Positions 1 to 11,815 of a stretch of 64,000 nt of DNA are shown piece by piece; position 1 is the stretch's first letter, and the number at the start of each line of letters is the position of its first letter. A program made the translations under genes and the position numbers. The DNA comes from Manis javanica. Its lineage: Eukaryota > Chordata > Mammalia > Pholidota > Manidae. The DNA lies in NCBI RefSeq assembly GCF_040802235.1, contig NC_133169.1, positions 42,973,034 through 43,037,033 of the forward strand, in the 5' to 3' direction. The notes beneath the pieces are model-generated. The model ran no database searches. It was not told where the DNA came from and saw nothing but the letters and a program-made list of their open reading frames with translations.

Positions 1-320
1 TGAAATTCTAGCTGTACACGCCTTAATCAGGGAAACTGAAAATAAATTATGCAAATTTCCACTTAACAAAACCAGAAAAAAAGAGCACACCAAACCAAAA
101 GTAGGTAACAGAAAACAGTGATAAAGACAAAGACAGAATTCAAAATGAAACAGAAAACACTCATTATAGAGGAACTCATGCCAAATAAATGTTGGTTTTT
201 TGAAAATATTATTAGAATATAAAAGACTCTAGAGAAAATTCACAAGAAAAATAGAGAAATCACAAATTACCAGTATTAAGAATAAAAACAGAGATCTCAC
301 TACATACTCTACAGAATATA
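1..320 (+). repeat. Old L1 ORF2 fragment (sense)
   Basis: Reading along the plus strand, the order of A-rich phrases matches the L1 ORF2 segment between endonuclease and reverse transcriptase. This is the stretch where intact L1s encode lysine- and glutamate-rich residues, then a Trp-Phe-Phe-Glu motif; here tggttttttgaaaat lies near 192-206. It is far more diverged than the four large L1 copies in this window and has many indels, so it is a relic. It may begin before the window. Subfamily not assigned. Confidence 0.7.
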
Positions 321-1115
321 AGGGGTAAGTTATTAAGTGAATAGCCCTGGTTCAAATTACACACTGACTGTAACAAAGTACACTAAAAGAGTGGTAGAAA
401 ATAATAGCAATTTCTGATCTGCATACAAACGGAGCAGTAGGCTTCCTGCTGAGGCTTTCCTTGCTGGGGTGTCTCCTGCAGCCGGGACGGGGCCACTGGA
501 GCTCGGTCTTCTAATTTGCAAGGCCCGATTCTGGGCTGGGAAGACTCCTTCCAACACATATTTTCATCAGGTAACTGGCAACGCTTGTCCATTTTGTGTA
601 GTAAAGACGCCTTCTGGTGAGTGTTCATGTGTTTGCCCAGATCTCATTTATGTTGGGGATGCTGTGGTAACTTCCTGAGAAAAACATGGAGTGAAAGTTT
701 CCACGCAAGTGGAGACCTTGGAAATGGAAACATTAAGTTGTCACAAACAAGTAGATGAAGAGCAGAAAGCTGTTACCATGGGGATACATGAGCCACTAGG
801 CTAACTCTTGCACTGAGGACCTGAACTTCTTTGCAAAAGCCACTCTCCTCTCTCCCAGTAGCAGTATTATGACGATGTACTTCTGTGGAGTATGAAATTG
901 CTGATATGAGACATTTAAAGAACTATTTGGAACAGAATTTGGGGTTTTCTTAAAATCCAAGATGATAAAACAAAGCTATTTGAAAAATGTTTCTGAGAGG
1001 CCAGCAGCACGTCTCTTCTGTCACCAAATGTGTATTTCTGGGTACATATGCAGATCTTCTTTTCTGTAAATAGCTGACTTTTTTCTCCATTCTCTGCAGT
1101 TCGTTTAAAAAATAA
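321..1115. other. Unassigned non-coding interval
   Basis: Mixed-composition sequence. Short open frames exist on both strands (the longest about 80 codons), but none shows a recognisable domain, a start context or a splice pattern I can support. No repeat family was recognised. Confidence 0.4.
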
Positions 1116-1129
1116 AGTCTAGCATAAAA

Positions 1130-1990
1130 AGGAAAAGCCGAGGCCAGGCCATGTTGGGGTCAAGCCCGTGTCTTCCCCGAGTCCCACAAGGCGGGTCAGA
1201 GCCCCTGACCCAGCCTGGCTGTGTCTGCTGGACCCCGGGCTCCAGCCGAATGATGTCCTTGGGTCAGAGGCCGGAGCCCCTGCAATGAGGCGGAGGCCAG
1301 CCTCCTGCTCCGGGAGGCACAAGGTCTGGGCGGCAGCCAGGAGCCCCAGCACACCTGGGGCCCCCTACCACCTAGCTGGTGCAGGGAGGGGTGGCCCGGG
1401 GACCCTCTGAGCGGAGCCTGCCCAGCCTTGGGGGATACCGGTTCTGGCTGAAGCCTGACTCCCAGCTAGGACAGGCCTCCAGGTCCCAGGAGCTCCAAAG
1501 CATCTTCTTTGGACCCAGATGGGGAAAGTGAAGCAGGCCCTGACTGTGACCTGTGTCCTGAACCTCGGCCGGCCTCAGGCTGAATGGCAGTGCGCACTCT
1601 GGGCCCTATGGCGAGGGAGTGGGGTTGGGGTTAGGGGTGGACCCTGGTCAGCAGGGGCTCACGGATCTGGACTGTTCCCCGAGGTTGCTTGGAGCATGCA
1701 GGGAGGGGCAGCAGGTGGTCTTGGCTCTGAGCATCCAGCCGCTGTGTGGCCTCCCTGCTTTGCGGTTTGGAGCTGCCTCTCACCCTGCCTGTGCCTGTGG
1801 CCCTGGGAGTTGGGCAGCTAGTGGTGCCCCTGGTGGGGGCGTCCGGCCCTGGGCAGGGGGGAGCACCCCAGCTGGTGGCGCTCTGTCAGCGGCGCTGCCC
1901 TGATGCGCCCTACACGTGCTGCCCTGCGCTCCCTGGGACTCGGGCTGCCTTCAGGCCGCCTCCCAGGGCACCCCGTCACGGTTCCTCATT
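1130..1990. other. GC-rich, CpG-containing segment without a recognised gene
   Basis: The sequence changes abruptly from AT-rich flanks to a GC-rich block with repeated CpG dinucleotides, for example around 1185-1200, 1810-1850 and 1880-1995. It returns to AT-rich sequence near 1985. Several overlapping frames are open for 80-100 codons on both strands, as expected from GC-rich DNA with few stop codons. None encodes a domain I recognise. It could be a CpG-island-like element, an old promoter or first exon, or a translocated GC-rich fragment. I cannot decide between these from sequence alone. Confidence 0.5.
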
Positions 1991-2074
1991 ACGATTTTGA
2001 TTGGTTCAGAGTTGGGATTATTATGGAAAATGAAACGAGTAAGTCTTCAGGGAAAAAACTGTCCATGAAAATTG

Positions 2075-2370
2075 CTGAATGTCTAGAGGTGTAATTGCTG
2101 GTTCATAGGATAGGCGTATGTTAGATTTTGTAAGAAGCTGACCAGGAGTATTTTCAAAGATTTATAATAACATTTACTGCCACTAGTGATGAAAGTTCCT
2201 GTTCTATCATAACTTACCAATGTTTGGGGTTGTGTACCTTTGCTTCTTAAAGCCATTTGAAACTATGCCAAGTTGTATGTCTTTATGGTTTAAATTTGCA
2301 TTTCATAATTAATGATGCTGAACATATGTTCATGTACTAATATGCCAATAGCAGAATACTTTTTGAGGCC
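2075..2370 (-). repeat. Old L1 fragment, ORF2 3' region (antisense)
   Basis: Read on the minus strand, this resembles the end of L1 ORF2, where a 'dynamite' of short phrases (atgaacatatgttcag-like, then aaatgcaaatttaaac-like) leads into the C-terminal Cys-rich coding region. It is highly diverged, with several small deletions. Confidence 0.6.
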
Positions 2371-2584
2371 AGGTTTTTTTAAAGATGTTTCAGCTCTAAG
2401 CTCTCTTGGCCTATGTTTTCCTCTATTATCTTTCTTTCAGGTTTATGATTAGGTGTATGATCCATGTTAAATTAACTTGTGTCCTTGAAGTGAGTTAAGG
2501 GTAGCATTTTCCTCATTAAGGTTGCTGGCACAGCACTTCCTGTGTGATTTTTCCCTCTGTGCCTCTCCAACATTTTTCCCAGTT

Positions 2585-3000
2585 TTAATGGGACATTACT
2601 GGTATAACATATGTAAGTTTAAGGTGTACAATATGATAATTTGATAAATAGATATAATGAAATGATTGACACAATAAGGTTAGTTAACACTCGTATGCCC
2701 TCAAATAATTAACGTATTTGTAGTGATAACTTTTAACAATTTTCCAGTATATAATACAATATTGTTCCTTACAGTCACCATGCTGTACATTAGGTCTCCA
2801 AAACTTACACATCTTATTGGTGGAAGTGTGTATCACATGGCCAACATCACCCCATTTTCCCCACTGTCAAACTCTGGCAACCAGCCTTCCGATCTCTGTT
2901 CCTACGAACTCAGCGTTTTTAGATTCTACGTATAAGAGAAGTCTATATCAATGTGCATATTATATGCGAATGGCAATTTTTGTTCCTCCTTTCCTATTAT
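2585..3000 (-). repeat. Old L1 3' UTR (antisense)
   Basis: On the plus strand it contains the complement of the L1M-type 3' UTR: a 'caccatgctgtacattag' phrase at about 2777-2794, followed by a pyrimidine-rich stretch and a 'tctctgttcctacgaact'-like phrase. The same phrases recur in the neighbouring fragment at about 3255 and 3376, so two separate old L1 3' ends of related subfamilies lie side by side. Confidence 0.65.
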
Positions 3001-3002
3001 TG

Positions 3003-3772
3003 TGAGTTTTATTTTTACCTAGCTTTATTGAAGTATAATTGACAAATAAAAACGGTATGTAGTTAAACTATGTAACTGTTTTGATATACTTATGTAGTGC
3101 TATAATCATGAAAATGAAGCTAATTAACATTTATCACCTCGCATAGTTACATTCTATTTTCCTTCTGTTTCTTTTTTTTTTGTGGTGCTAACAACCCTCA
3201 AGATCAACCCTCAGCAAATTTTGAATATATAATTCGTTACTATTAACTGGAATCACCATGCTGTACATTAGATATCCACTATTCATCTTTGTCAAAGAAA
3301 CTTTGTACCCCTTAATCAACAACATTTTCCCACTTTCCTTTCCCTCCCAGACCCTGGCAAACAATATTCTATTCTCTGCTTCTATGAATTTGACTATTTT
3401 GGAATCCACATAAAAATGTGAAAATGAGGTGGTACAATATCTGGATTATTTCAGTTAGAAGAATAGTCTCCAGATTCATCCATGTTTGCCAAGATTTCCT
3501 TCTTTTTGAAAGGCTGATAAACATACATACATACATGCTGATATATATATGTCTATAAGATCACAATTTATTTAATTAATTTACCCATTGATGGACATTT
3601 AGGCTGTTTATATATTTTCGTTATTGTAAATAATGCAACAATGAACATAAGTGCAAATATCTTTTTGAGATTCTGGTTTTATTTTCTTTGGATGTGTACC
3701 CAAAAGTGAAATTGCCAGATCATGAGGTAGTTATATTTTTAATTTTTTGAGAAACCTCCAGATTGTTTTCCA
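3003..3772 (-). repeat. Old L1 3' end (antisense), outer part of an inverted insertion
   Basis: Begins with the typical antisense L1M 3' UTR start (agctttattgaagtataatt at 3021-3040). It runs through the 3' UTR into the end of ORF2, where the complement of the 'cccattgatggacatttagg' phrase appears at 3585-3604. It stops at the position equivalent to the late part of ORF2 (aaacctccagattgttttcc at about 3752-3771). The next fragment continues the same element in the opposite orientation. Confidence 0.75.
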
Positions 3773-3774
3773 TA

Positions 3775-4010
3775 AGTTTCTTGACATTTGGATATGACAC
3801 CAAAGTCTCAGGCAACAAGAACAAAAATCGACAAGTGGGACAGAATCAAGCTAGAGCTCCTTCACACAACAGAAACAATCAACAGTGTGAAAAGACATCA
3901 ATGGAATGTAAGAAAATATTTGTGAAGCATACATGTAAGGGGTTAATATTCACAATATGTAAGGAACCCTTACGACTCAATAGCAGAAGAACAAATGAGC
4001 TAATTTGTTT
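3775..4010 (+). repeat. Old L1 ORF2 piece, inverted relative to its 3' end
   Basis: The plus strand here reads as sense L1 ORF2. The frame at 3763-4020 gives a Thr-Lys-Val-Ser-Gly-Asn-Lys run and continues to the 'ctcaatagcagaagaacaaa' phrase. It corresponds to sequence upstream of the antisense piece that ends at 3772. An antisense L1 3' end joined head-on to a sense upstream piece is the classic product of twin priming, with loss of the sequence between them. Confidence 0.65.
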
Positions 4011-4024
4011 TCATTTTTAGTTTT

Positions 4025-4615
4025 GCTTTTGGTTGTGATGTCTTTTTGGTCTCTTTTTAGTTGACTGAAGTATAGTTGATATACACTAATATTGTTTTTC
4101 AGCATGCAATACACTGGAGCAGCAGTTATCCATATTATTAAGTCCTCTTCCCACTAGTAAATGTATTGTCAGCATAGGAAGATGTACAGAATTGTTGACT
4201 ATGTTGTCCATGCTCTAATACCATTCCCATGACCGATTTAAATGATGATCGACAATTTTATGCCCCTTCAAGCCCCTCACCCTCCCCACTAACCCACCCC
4301 AGCCCTTCCCCCATGGTGACCACCAGTCACTTCTCAGTGTCTATGAGTCTACTGCAGTTTTGTTCATTTTGTTTTTAGAGTCCACAAATAAGTGAAATCA
4401 TATCATATTTGTCATTCTGACTTATTTCACTGAGCATAACACCTCTAGGTCCATCCATGGTGTTGCAAATGGCAAGATTTCTTTCTTTTCTATGGCTGAA
4501 TAATATGCCATTGTGTATATGTATAATATCACCTTTGTCCTTTCATCTGTTGGGGGAAAGTGGTTGCTTCTGTATCTTGGCTATTGCAAATAATGTGCAA
4601 TAAACATAGTGGTGA
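4025..4615 (-). repeat. Old L1 3' end (antisense), separate insertion
   Basis: Another antisense L1 3' end. It has an 'agttgactgaagtatagttg' start at about 4059-4078, a C-rich 3' UTR block at 4260-4330, the 'ggtccatccatggtgttgc' phrase at about 4449-4467, and 'gccattgtgtatatgtataa' at about 4508-4527. It is truncated at its 5' end near 4615. Confidence 0.75.
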
Positions 4616-4619
4616 ATAA

Positions 4620-5121
4620 ACAAATGGGATCAACAATTTATATACAATATTTAAAAGTTGAAGTCAGAGCATGTTCAATAAAATTTCATTCTAAAGGGAA
4701 TCCATATGGATAAAAGGCAAAAAAAGACAAATATTTTAAAAAATAACACAGAAATGTGAATTTTGGTATAAAGTTAAGAATCTATCTAAATCAGAGACAC
4801 CCAATACTGGCTTTGTTAGAGTTCAAATCACTAGATTGCACAAGAGTCTGATTTTTAAAACACTGGAGGCATGGGAAAATGAAAACAGTATAATCACATA
4901 TGTATTTTATCTGTCTACCTGTCAGGATGTCTATATGTATTGTGAGGGCATTTTTGTATTTTTAGATCTATGTGAATCACTGTTAAGTGAAACTGCACAA
5001 GGATTAGGAAAAATATGTTCTCCTAAATTTCTTGCTTATGCAGGAATATAAACTTTTACATAGTTACAGATTTAAATCTTTTTATCACCAGACATCTTTG
5101 CTGTAATAACTATTCCCAAGA
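4620..5121. other. Unassigned AT-rich interval
   Basis: AT-rich sequence between an L1 3' end and the first OR pseudogene. One 71-codon open frame on the plus strand (4836-5051) has no recognisable domain. No repeat was identified. Confidence 0.4.
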
Positions 5122-6080
5122 TCATAAAGATCTTAAATTTGTTATCATTCTTGCATATTTACTGAAGGCATCTCTCAGGGATACTTTGACTTTCTCATTT
5201 CAGAGGCTGTAGATGAAAGGGTTCAGCATCGGTGTTACAATGGTCTTCAGCACTGTGGCAAACTTGTTAACACCCATCACATGGACCTTCTTTGGGTGGA
5301 CATAGATGGAGATGGAGCTTCCTTAATAAAGTCTAACCATGATGAAGTGTGAAACACAGGTGGAGAAAGCCTTCTGGCATCCCTGGGCAGAGGGGATTCT
5401 AAGGATGGTAATGACAATGTACATGTAAGACACTCCTGTCAGGAGCAAGGATCCCAGGAGCAACAGGACAGAAGAGATAAAGTCAACCAGCTCAGCCAGG
5501 GAGATATCTACACAGACCAGCTTTAGCACAGGGGCACTGTCACAGAAGAAGTGGTTGACAGCATTTGGCCCACAAAAGGCCAGAGGAGCAGTTAAGATGG
5601 ATGATGCCAAGATTGACAGAAAGGCACCCACATAGGATCCCAGAAGCAGCAATATGCACATCTGCTTGTTTATGATCATCGCATACCTCAGAGGGTTACA
5701 GATGGCGACATATTGATTGAAGGACATGATGGCCAGCATGAAGAATTCTGTGGATCCCAGGAGGAAGTAGAAGAAAGACTGAGTGAGACATCCTGCAAAG
5801 GATATTGCTCTGGTGAGGGAAAACATGTTGGCCAGCATCTTTGACACCACAGTGGATGTGATGGGGACTTCCAGGAAAGAAAGATTGGTGACAAAGAAAT
5901 ACATGGGGGAATGCAGACAGTAGTCCTCACACACCAACAGGATGATCATAGTTGCCAATCAAAGATGTCATGTATATGAGCAGGAATGCAGAGAAAAGAA
6001 GAATTTCTACCTCTTTCTCATTCTGAAACCCAAGAAGAATGAACTCAGTGACTTGGGCTTGTTTCTGTGATCCATAACGT
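5122..6080 (-). pseudogene. Olfactory receptor pseudogene, class II, family 6-like
   Basis: This is a decayed single-exon OR gene, a seven-transmembrane odorant receptor of olfactory neurons. Read from 6080 downwards, it shows an N-terminal Val-Thr-Glu-Phe-Ile-Leu-Leu-Gly-Phe motif, Pro-Met-Tyr-Phe-Phe before TM2, Ser-Phe-Asn-Gln-Tyr-Val-Ala-Ile-Cys at the end of TM3, Lys-Ala-Phe-Ser-Thr-Cys in TM6, and Pro-Met-Leu-Asn-Pro-Phe-Ile-Tyr-Ser in TM7. The largest open piece is 5323-5958. Breaks seen: no in-frame start methionine, a frameshift of about 1 nt near 5948, a TAA stop at about 5320 just after TM6, and a TGA stop in the TM7-tail junction at about 5182. The family-defining Asp-Arg-Tyr at TM3 is Asn-Gln-Tyr, which would impair G-protein coupling. 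The family 6 assignment rests on the TM2-TM3 wording and is tentative; OR identity is secure. Confidence 0.9.
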
Positions 6081-9000
6081 CCCCACTTCCACCTGGTATA
6101 ATAAAAAAGGATTTTTAGGGTTGATCTTTGAATCTCAGCCTTGAAAGTACCCTACCTGTAGCAAATAAGTGCCTTTTATGGTGGGTATGATAATGATAAC
6201 AAATGACTATTTTTGTTGTGTATGAACAGGTCCTGAGATGAACTGTGTAATTTGTAAAAATTCAGGTGTGAGTTTTACTCAATACTGAATCAGTTCTAAG
6301 GTTGTGACAACTGTCCTTTGGAAAGACCTGTGAGCTTCCCCCATGTAAGGAATATAATAGTGAATACATCCATTCACCAGCATTGTGAACAGATGCACAA
6401 TGCTCTTGGGGATAGACGCATCACAGTGTCCAGCATCCATTCAGGTGGAAGGTATTCGTTCAGAGTGCTGGCAGACAGAGTTGCAGTAAAGTCTTGTTCT
6501 ACATTAACATATACAAAATACTTTGTCTATACTTTTGTATATTAACATATACAAAATACTTTGCCTATACTTTTGTCTATACAAAAATGCTTTGCCTAAA
6601 ACTTATTTTATTATTATTGAGAAACAAATGTATTTTGGAAAAAATCAACTAGACATGGTCATGTAATAAGCTCATGACCCCAAATTTACAAGTTCCAACC
6701 TCTCTGTGGTTAAACTGGCCCCTGACTGAAGTAGCCAGTGTCATGTCATTTCCAGACGGAATGCATCTCACAGTGAATAAGATGCTCACAGGTCTTAGAA
6801 GAATAAGGGAAAGGATCAAGAGGATGATGTTGATTGTTATTGGTTAATTCCTGTTGGAATTCAGACGGATACAGCAAATTCTTGGCAAAAAGAGTAGACA
6901 TATTGAACTTCTGAATTATGCATATTACTAACAGAAAGCAGAAAAAAGCCCAATTTTGTAGTTCATACAAATAGAAATCAAGGGCTGAAAGTACTGAGAA
7001 AACAGGAATATTGTAGGAGAGGAAGCTTTTACTTCCTGGCTATGCTGACAGCTGGAGAATTTATATTATACTACAAAGCTGATCAAACTGAAGGCAAATT
7101 AAAAGTTTGCATATGGGAGCTATTTCAGTTCCCATATTAAAAGACACATAAAATTTATAAGACATATGCAAGTTTGATGCTGACAGACGTTAGAAAGGAT
7201 ACTTTTAGATAAGGGTGAATTATTGTTGCTTTTCAGTAGGTGTGATGGAAACTTATGGTAGAGGCCCGCTGAACGGTCTATCACAGACAGTCAGTGTTGG
7301 AAACAAAGTCTCTGCTTTCTGATTAGGTTTTGCTCTTTTTTCTGACCCAAAATATTTGTTGGTTTTTTTCCCCACTTTTATTCTTACATATTTACTGTAT
7401 AATGAGGAAGCAAGTAAAGACAGATACATTTCTGACTTAGGCATTTATTCATTTTATGATATAAGAGATATAATTTGGATCAAAGTTGGAGCTTACACCA
7501 TGATTCTTTACAATGCCCACAGTAACAATGTAGTGTTTGGTTCATAGGAACTAAATTTCTCTACCTAGTGACATGGGATGAAGGACTGCCATCAGTTGAC
7601 TTTCCTATAATCATAGAAAGGAAATGATAATGGATTGGGTGGGGGAAAACTAATTATGGAATACAGTATATTACTTGAAACAGCCTTTCCTGGGGACTGT
7701 AAAAAGGGGGATTTGAATATGGTCAGTCAGTGGGTATCTTGGGGGCACAAACAGTGTCAGGCAAGCTACACACTCAAGTTGAGACCATAAAGAGCCCTTT
7801 AATCCCAAAATTTTGCATCAGGATATCAGTATGTGAATAGAAGAGGAGAAAGAAGAGGGGGAAAAATCACAGCATTGGGGAAAATGGAAAGGAAAGTGAG
7901 CAAAGAACATTCACTGAAAAAGAATAGTATGCCAGGTACCCTGCCTACCTGCTGAGATGCACTTCAGGATTTTTGTGGTCGCTCAAGTACATGGTGTCAG
8001 TTTTTCTCCTTTATCACTACATGATGTGGATATCATATGTGGTTGGAGTCACGCCCGTAGATGACTTTCTCCTCCCGACAGTCTCAGAATGTTAAAAAAC
8101 ATTTACTGGAGAATATAACCATGACAATAGGAGAGTTTATAAGCACTTTGTGGGAATGAATGTTTCAAAACTATGAAGTGCCAGTGGTCACATCTGCAGA
8201 TGATTTGGACCCTGGAAACAGGAGGGAAGCCTGAGCTCATTATTGCTGCTTCCCCAGGGCAGGGCTTCGAGTGAAACAATATCCTCAAGAAGACAATTTA
8301 TAAGAGTAATGCTAATAAAAGAAAAGTAAAAATGTCCCAAATTAGAAAAGTCAGAACTTGTAACACTGATCCTAAAAAAGAAACCTGAGAAAACCATTAG
8401 AGATGCTTTGGTCAGGAGTCAGTCCTGCAACTGCAGCGTCATGTCGTGTACAGGCATTGGGTAATGACTGTTTATATTTATCAAATACATCTACATTTAT
8501 TGAATACTCACTATTTTCTAGCCACTCTTCTAAAAATGAGACAGATATCTTTTCACCTTTATAAAAACCGTGTGTGAGAGTTTGTATTATTGACACCAAG
8601 CTGATAATTGATTACAGAACTGATTTGACATAACTATTTCACATAATAAATAAAAATAGTGACATATCAGAAAACTATAAAATATGAATTTATCTAATAC
8701 GAAGCATTATTTTTAAAAATTACTAACATGTATTGAAAGTTTGGTACATATTTTAATTCAATGTGACATACATAATAATCCATGCCATCAGGGGCATATG
8801 AATTAGTCAAGAATAAAAATGACACACAAGAAAATAAATTGTATATTTTTATGTAGTAAATAAAAACATATTTTGGATATATAAATACAATTGGGATTAG
8901 TTATCAAGTGAAAATTTCAGAGAAAAAAGTCTGGTTTACAAATCAGTGGCAAATTACTAATTGTCAGAAATTGGTATGTGTATATCTGTACGCATGTGAA

Positions 9001-9560
9001 TAATCCAGTCAGCAACAGACGTCATCATTCAGGCAGACTTCTTCATGTGCAGATGGAAAGCCAGGATACATTTTTTTTTTTGCTCTGCACATTCGATACT
9101 AATTCTTCTCACATAATGTTTTGGTTTATTTGTTTCTTTCTTTTTCTCCTTTGCTTTTAGGATGAATTACCATATGTCGGTATCCCTCATGATATTTTTC
9201 CTGAGTCTCTTCTCCTTTTTTTCCCTGTTTCCTGACATATTTCCTGTATCGCTTCCCTTATTGTCCATAAGGCAACTTTAGTGGAGTTTATTTATTAATA
9301 TAGCCAAACTGTCTTTTTTAAATTATGCTTTGACCAACTAAAATGCTCTCTTTCTGGAATATGCTTACTCTACCATGGTCCCTTATCTGATTCAAAACTT
9401 ATGCATTTCCATACTTTGAGTTTAATCATTTTTCTTCTGAACATATTATCACCTTCTAAGCTATGGTAAGCCACCCTCTTTATAAGCTATTGCATTTCCC
9501 TTGTTTTATAATGCTTATAACACTCCCAATTTATTGTATTATACTTTTCAGCTAGCTAAT
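6081..9560. other. Long unassigned AT-rich interval
   Basis: About 3.5 kb of AT-rich sequence between the first OR pseudogene and the next recognisable repeats. All open frames are short (75 codons or less) with no recognised domain. The only structure noted is the 38-bp tandem duplication at 6503-6578. No promoter, CpG cluster or RNA gene was seen. Confidence 0.4.
6503..6578. repeat. Tandem duplication, two 38-bp units
   Basis: Units 6503-6540 and 6541-6578 are aligned end to end and differ at two positions (t/c and a/c). Each begins attaacatatacaaaatact. A partial third copy of the 'ctatac...aaaatgctttgcc' portion follows. Probably replication slippage. Confidence 0.85.
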
Positions 9561-9564
9561 CAAA

Positions 9565-9690
9565 TTATTCTGAGAGATCAGGGGCCATATTTGTGTTCCT
9601 CGTGTAGTATCTCAGATATTAAGACCATTTTCTGATTGGTGGTATCAACCTAATAACTATATTTTGAGTAGATAAATAAACAAATGGTTA
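9565..9690 (+). repeat. Possible L2-type LINE 3' end
   Basis: The phrase order (a gagatcaggggccatatttgtg stretch, then a run ending in gtagataaataaacaaatgg) resembles the 3' end of ancient L2 LINEs, which end in an 'aataaatg' type repeat. The match is weak. Confidence 0.3.
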
Positions 9691-9914
9691 ACTTCAGAAA
9701 ATAAAACCGTTAGGGAAAGAAATCTAGATCTATTCTGCAGATGTTGAGCTTTTTGGTGTCTAGGATGTAGCAAAGTTTGTATTCAGTTTATGCAGGATAA
9801 TACATAAATTTGGAATTTATGTCAGAGTAGAAGGATGAGAATTTGTGAATACATACTTGGCAACTGAAGGCATGCAAACTGATTAACAACTCCATTCTGA
9901 TGCCATCTGTCTGA

Positions 9915-10480
9915 AGTTAGGTGCAGCCACATGTTGAGGACCCAACCCCACAAGCCTGCCCCGCCTCATCTGAGACAGTAATCATAAAGAGTGAACCTGC
10001 TCAGGTCACTCACTTCTGTCTGACTTGTCTAGAAGTTGGGGTAAGCACACTTGTCCATTGTGAAAATTTGCTAGAATGGCTCACAGAACTCAGGAAAATG
10101 CTTTATGCCCTGTTACTGATTAATTGTGAAGGATGTTTTGAAGGATACAAAGCCACAGCGGGTGAGGGGATGCCTAGCATGAGGGCTGAAAGGGAGCCCA
10201 GAACAGTAGCTTCTGTCCCTGTGGAGTTGGGGACATGCCACTCTCAGCACACAGCTACACTCTTGTACACCAACATATAAGCTCTCCAAATCACTTACAC
10301 TAGGCAATTTTGTGGAGCCTTCAATACATAGGCATGACTGACTAAATCTGTGGCCATCTGTGATTAATTCAGCCACCAGTCCCTTTCCCCTCTAGGGAGG
10401 CCTGGATGAGGGACTCAAAGTTCCTACCCTCTAGTCACATTTTTGTTCCCCTACCAACTCTTACCCTGTTCTTCCAAGGT
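9915..10480 (+). repeat. Ancient interspersed repeat, probably LTR-type
   Basis: A moderately GC-rich block contains phrases I associate with a mammal-wide dispersed repeat: aatggctcacagaactcagg at 10075-10094, 'cataggcatgactgactaaa' at about 10327-10346, and 'gactcaaagttcctaccctc' at about 10413-10432. Open frames on both strands (119 codons at 9921-10280) have no recognised domain. I do not assign a family name. Confidence 0.45.
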
Positions 10481-11184
10481 CTCCTAAAACCATCTCATTA
10501 ACATAAATCCAGTTGTGCAGGAAAGTGGTTTGTTATGAAAAGCAAAAATTCTCTTTTTACATTGATCACTCTTATCATTTAGGAAATTCCAAGCGTTTTA
10601 GAAGTTCTGTTTTAGCGATTAGGATGAAGCCAAGAATATATTTCTTAATATAAGTCACAATATAAAAAATACTAAAGAGAGTGAAATACCAAAAACAATC
10701 CTAAATATGACACTAAAGAGATGATGGGTAGTGCTATTTATCCTAATATCAAATGTCAAAAGAAGTCTATTAAAGATTTACAGTCAAGTGTGGAGTTTGC
10801 TGAAGGCTTCTTAGGCATGTGTGGGGTACTTACTACATCAAATTTAAAAATACACCTCTACTTTGAGTTTGCTTTGAATCTATATCATGAAAAATGGAAA
10901 AAAATGGTTAAATATTTTTATTCATCTTGGTAGACTTTCAAGTTTGTTTTCCTGTGTCTGTTAATTTTGGAAATTGTCTTGAGTGAACCCAAATTTTAAA
11001 AAACCCCAGAGATTTCCAGTGTCTGGTTCTGCATACAAGGAGTTTGTGAGTTTCCACCCCATCTTATCAACAATTAAAAAGCTGAACAGACAGACAATTA
11101 CAAATAAAAGAAAAAAGAAAAAACTTGTCTGGGTCTCTAAGTGAGGGAAACACAAAGGGAAAATTGCTGTTACCAAAATTTGAA
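10481..11184. other. Unassigned AT-rich interval
   Basis: No gene, RNA gene or repeat family recognised. Open frames are 75 codons or less. Confidence 0.4.
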
Positions 11185-11815
11185 TGACAAGAGAATAAAA
11201 GGATGCACACTTCCTTATTTCAAAATATTACAGAGCTACAGAATCAAAACAGTGTGCTAACTGCTACAGAGTCCTGCATATAGACCTGTGGAATGGAATA
11301 AAGAGCCTGAAAATAAAACCTCATGTACATATCCATGGGATCTTTAAGCTGGGTGCCAAAACCACTCAACAGGGAAACGATTGTCTTTCCAATGAATGGT
11401 GTTGTTGAAACTGGAGATAGTAACAAACAAAAGGAATTAGAGCCCTTTCTTACAACATAATACAAAAATTAGCTCAAAATGGACTAAAGATTTAAACTTG
11501 ACACCAAAACTACAAAACTCTTAGAGAAAATGTAGTGGAAAAGTTTCATGACATTGGATTTATCAAGGATTTCTTGGTTATGACACCAAAATAAAAGGTA
11601 ACAAAAGCAGAAAGGGACAAGTGAGAGAATATCTATCAGAGTGAAATTCTTCTTCACATTAAAGAAAACATCTATAGTTAAAAGGCAAAGTATGGAATGG
11701 CATAAAATATTTGAAAAACATATACCTGAAAAGGAGATAATATCCAGAATATATCAAGAAGTGCTACAACTCAACAACTAAAACAACGGGAGCACATGGT
11801 AAAAAATAGTCAAAG
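11185..11815 (+). repeat. Old L1 ORF2 fragment (sense)
   Basis: Plus-strand sequence follows the late ORF2 order: a 'agagctacagaatcaaaac' phrase at about 11232-11250, a Phe-rich 'cattggatttatcaagg' region, then 'tacaactcaacaactaaaac' at 11765-11784. It is heavily diverged and has many stops. Confidence 0.7.

Noticed and set aside
1119-2094. Overlapping frames of 60-100 codons in the GC-rich block
   Set aside because: GC-rich DNA lacks stops by chance on both strands; no domain, splice pattern or codon bias supports one.
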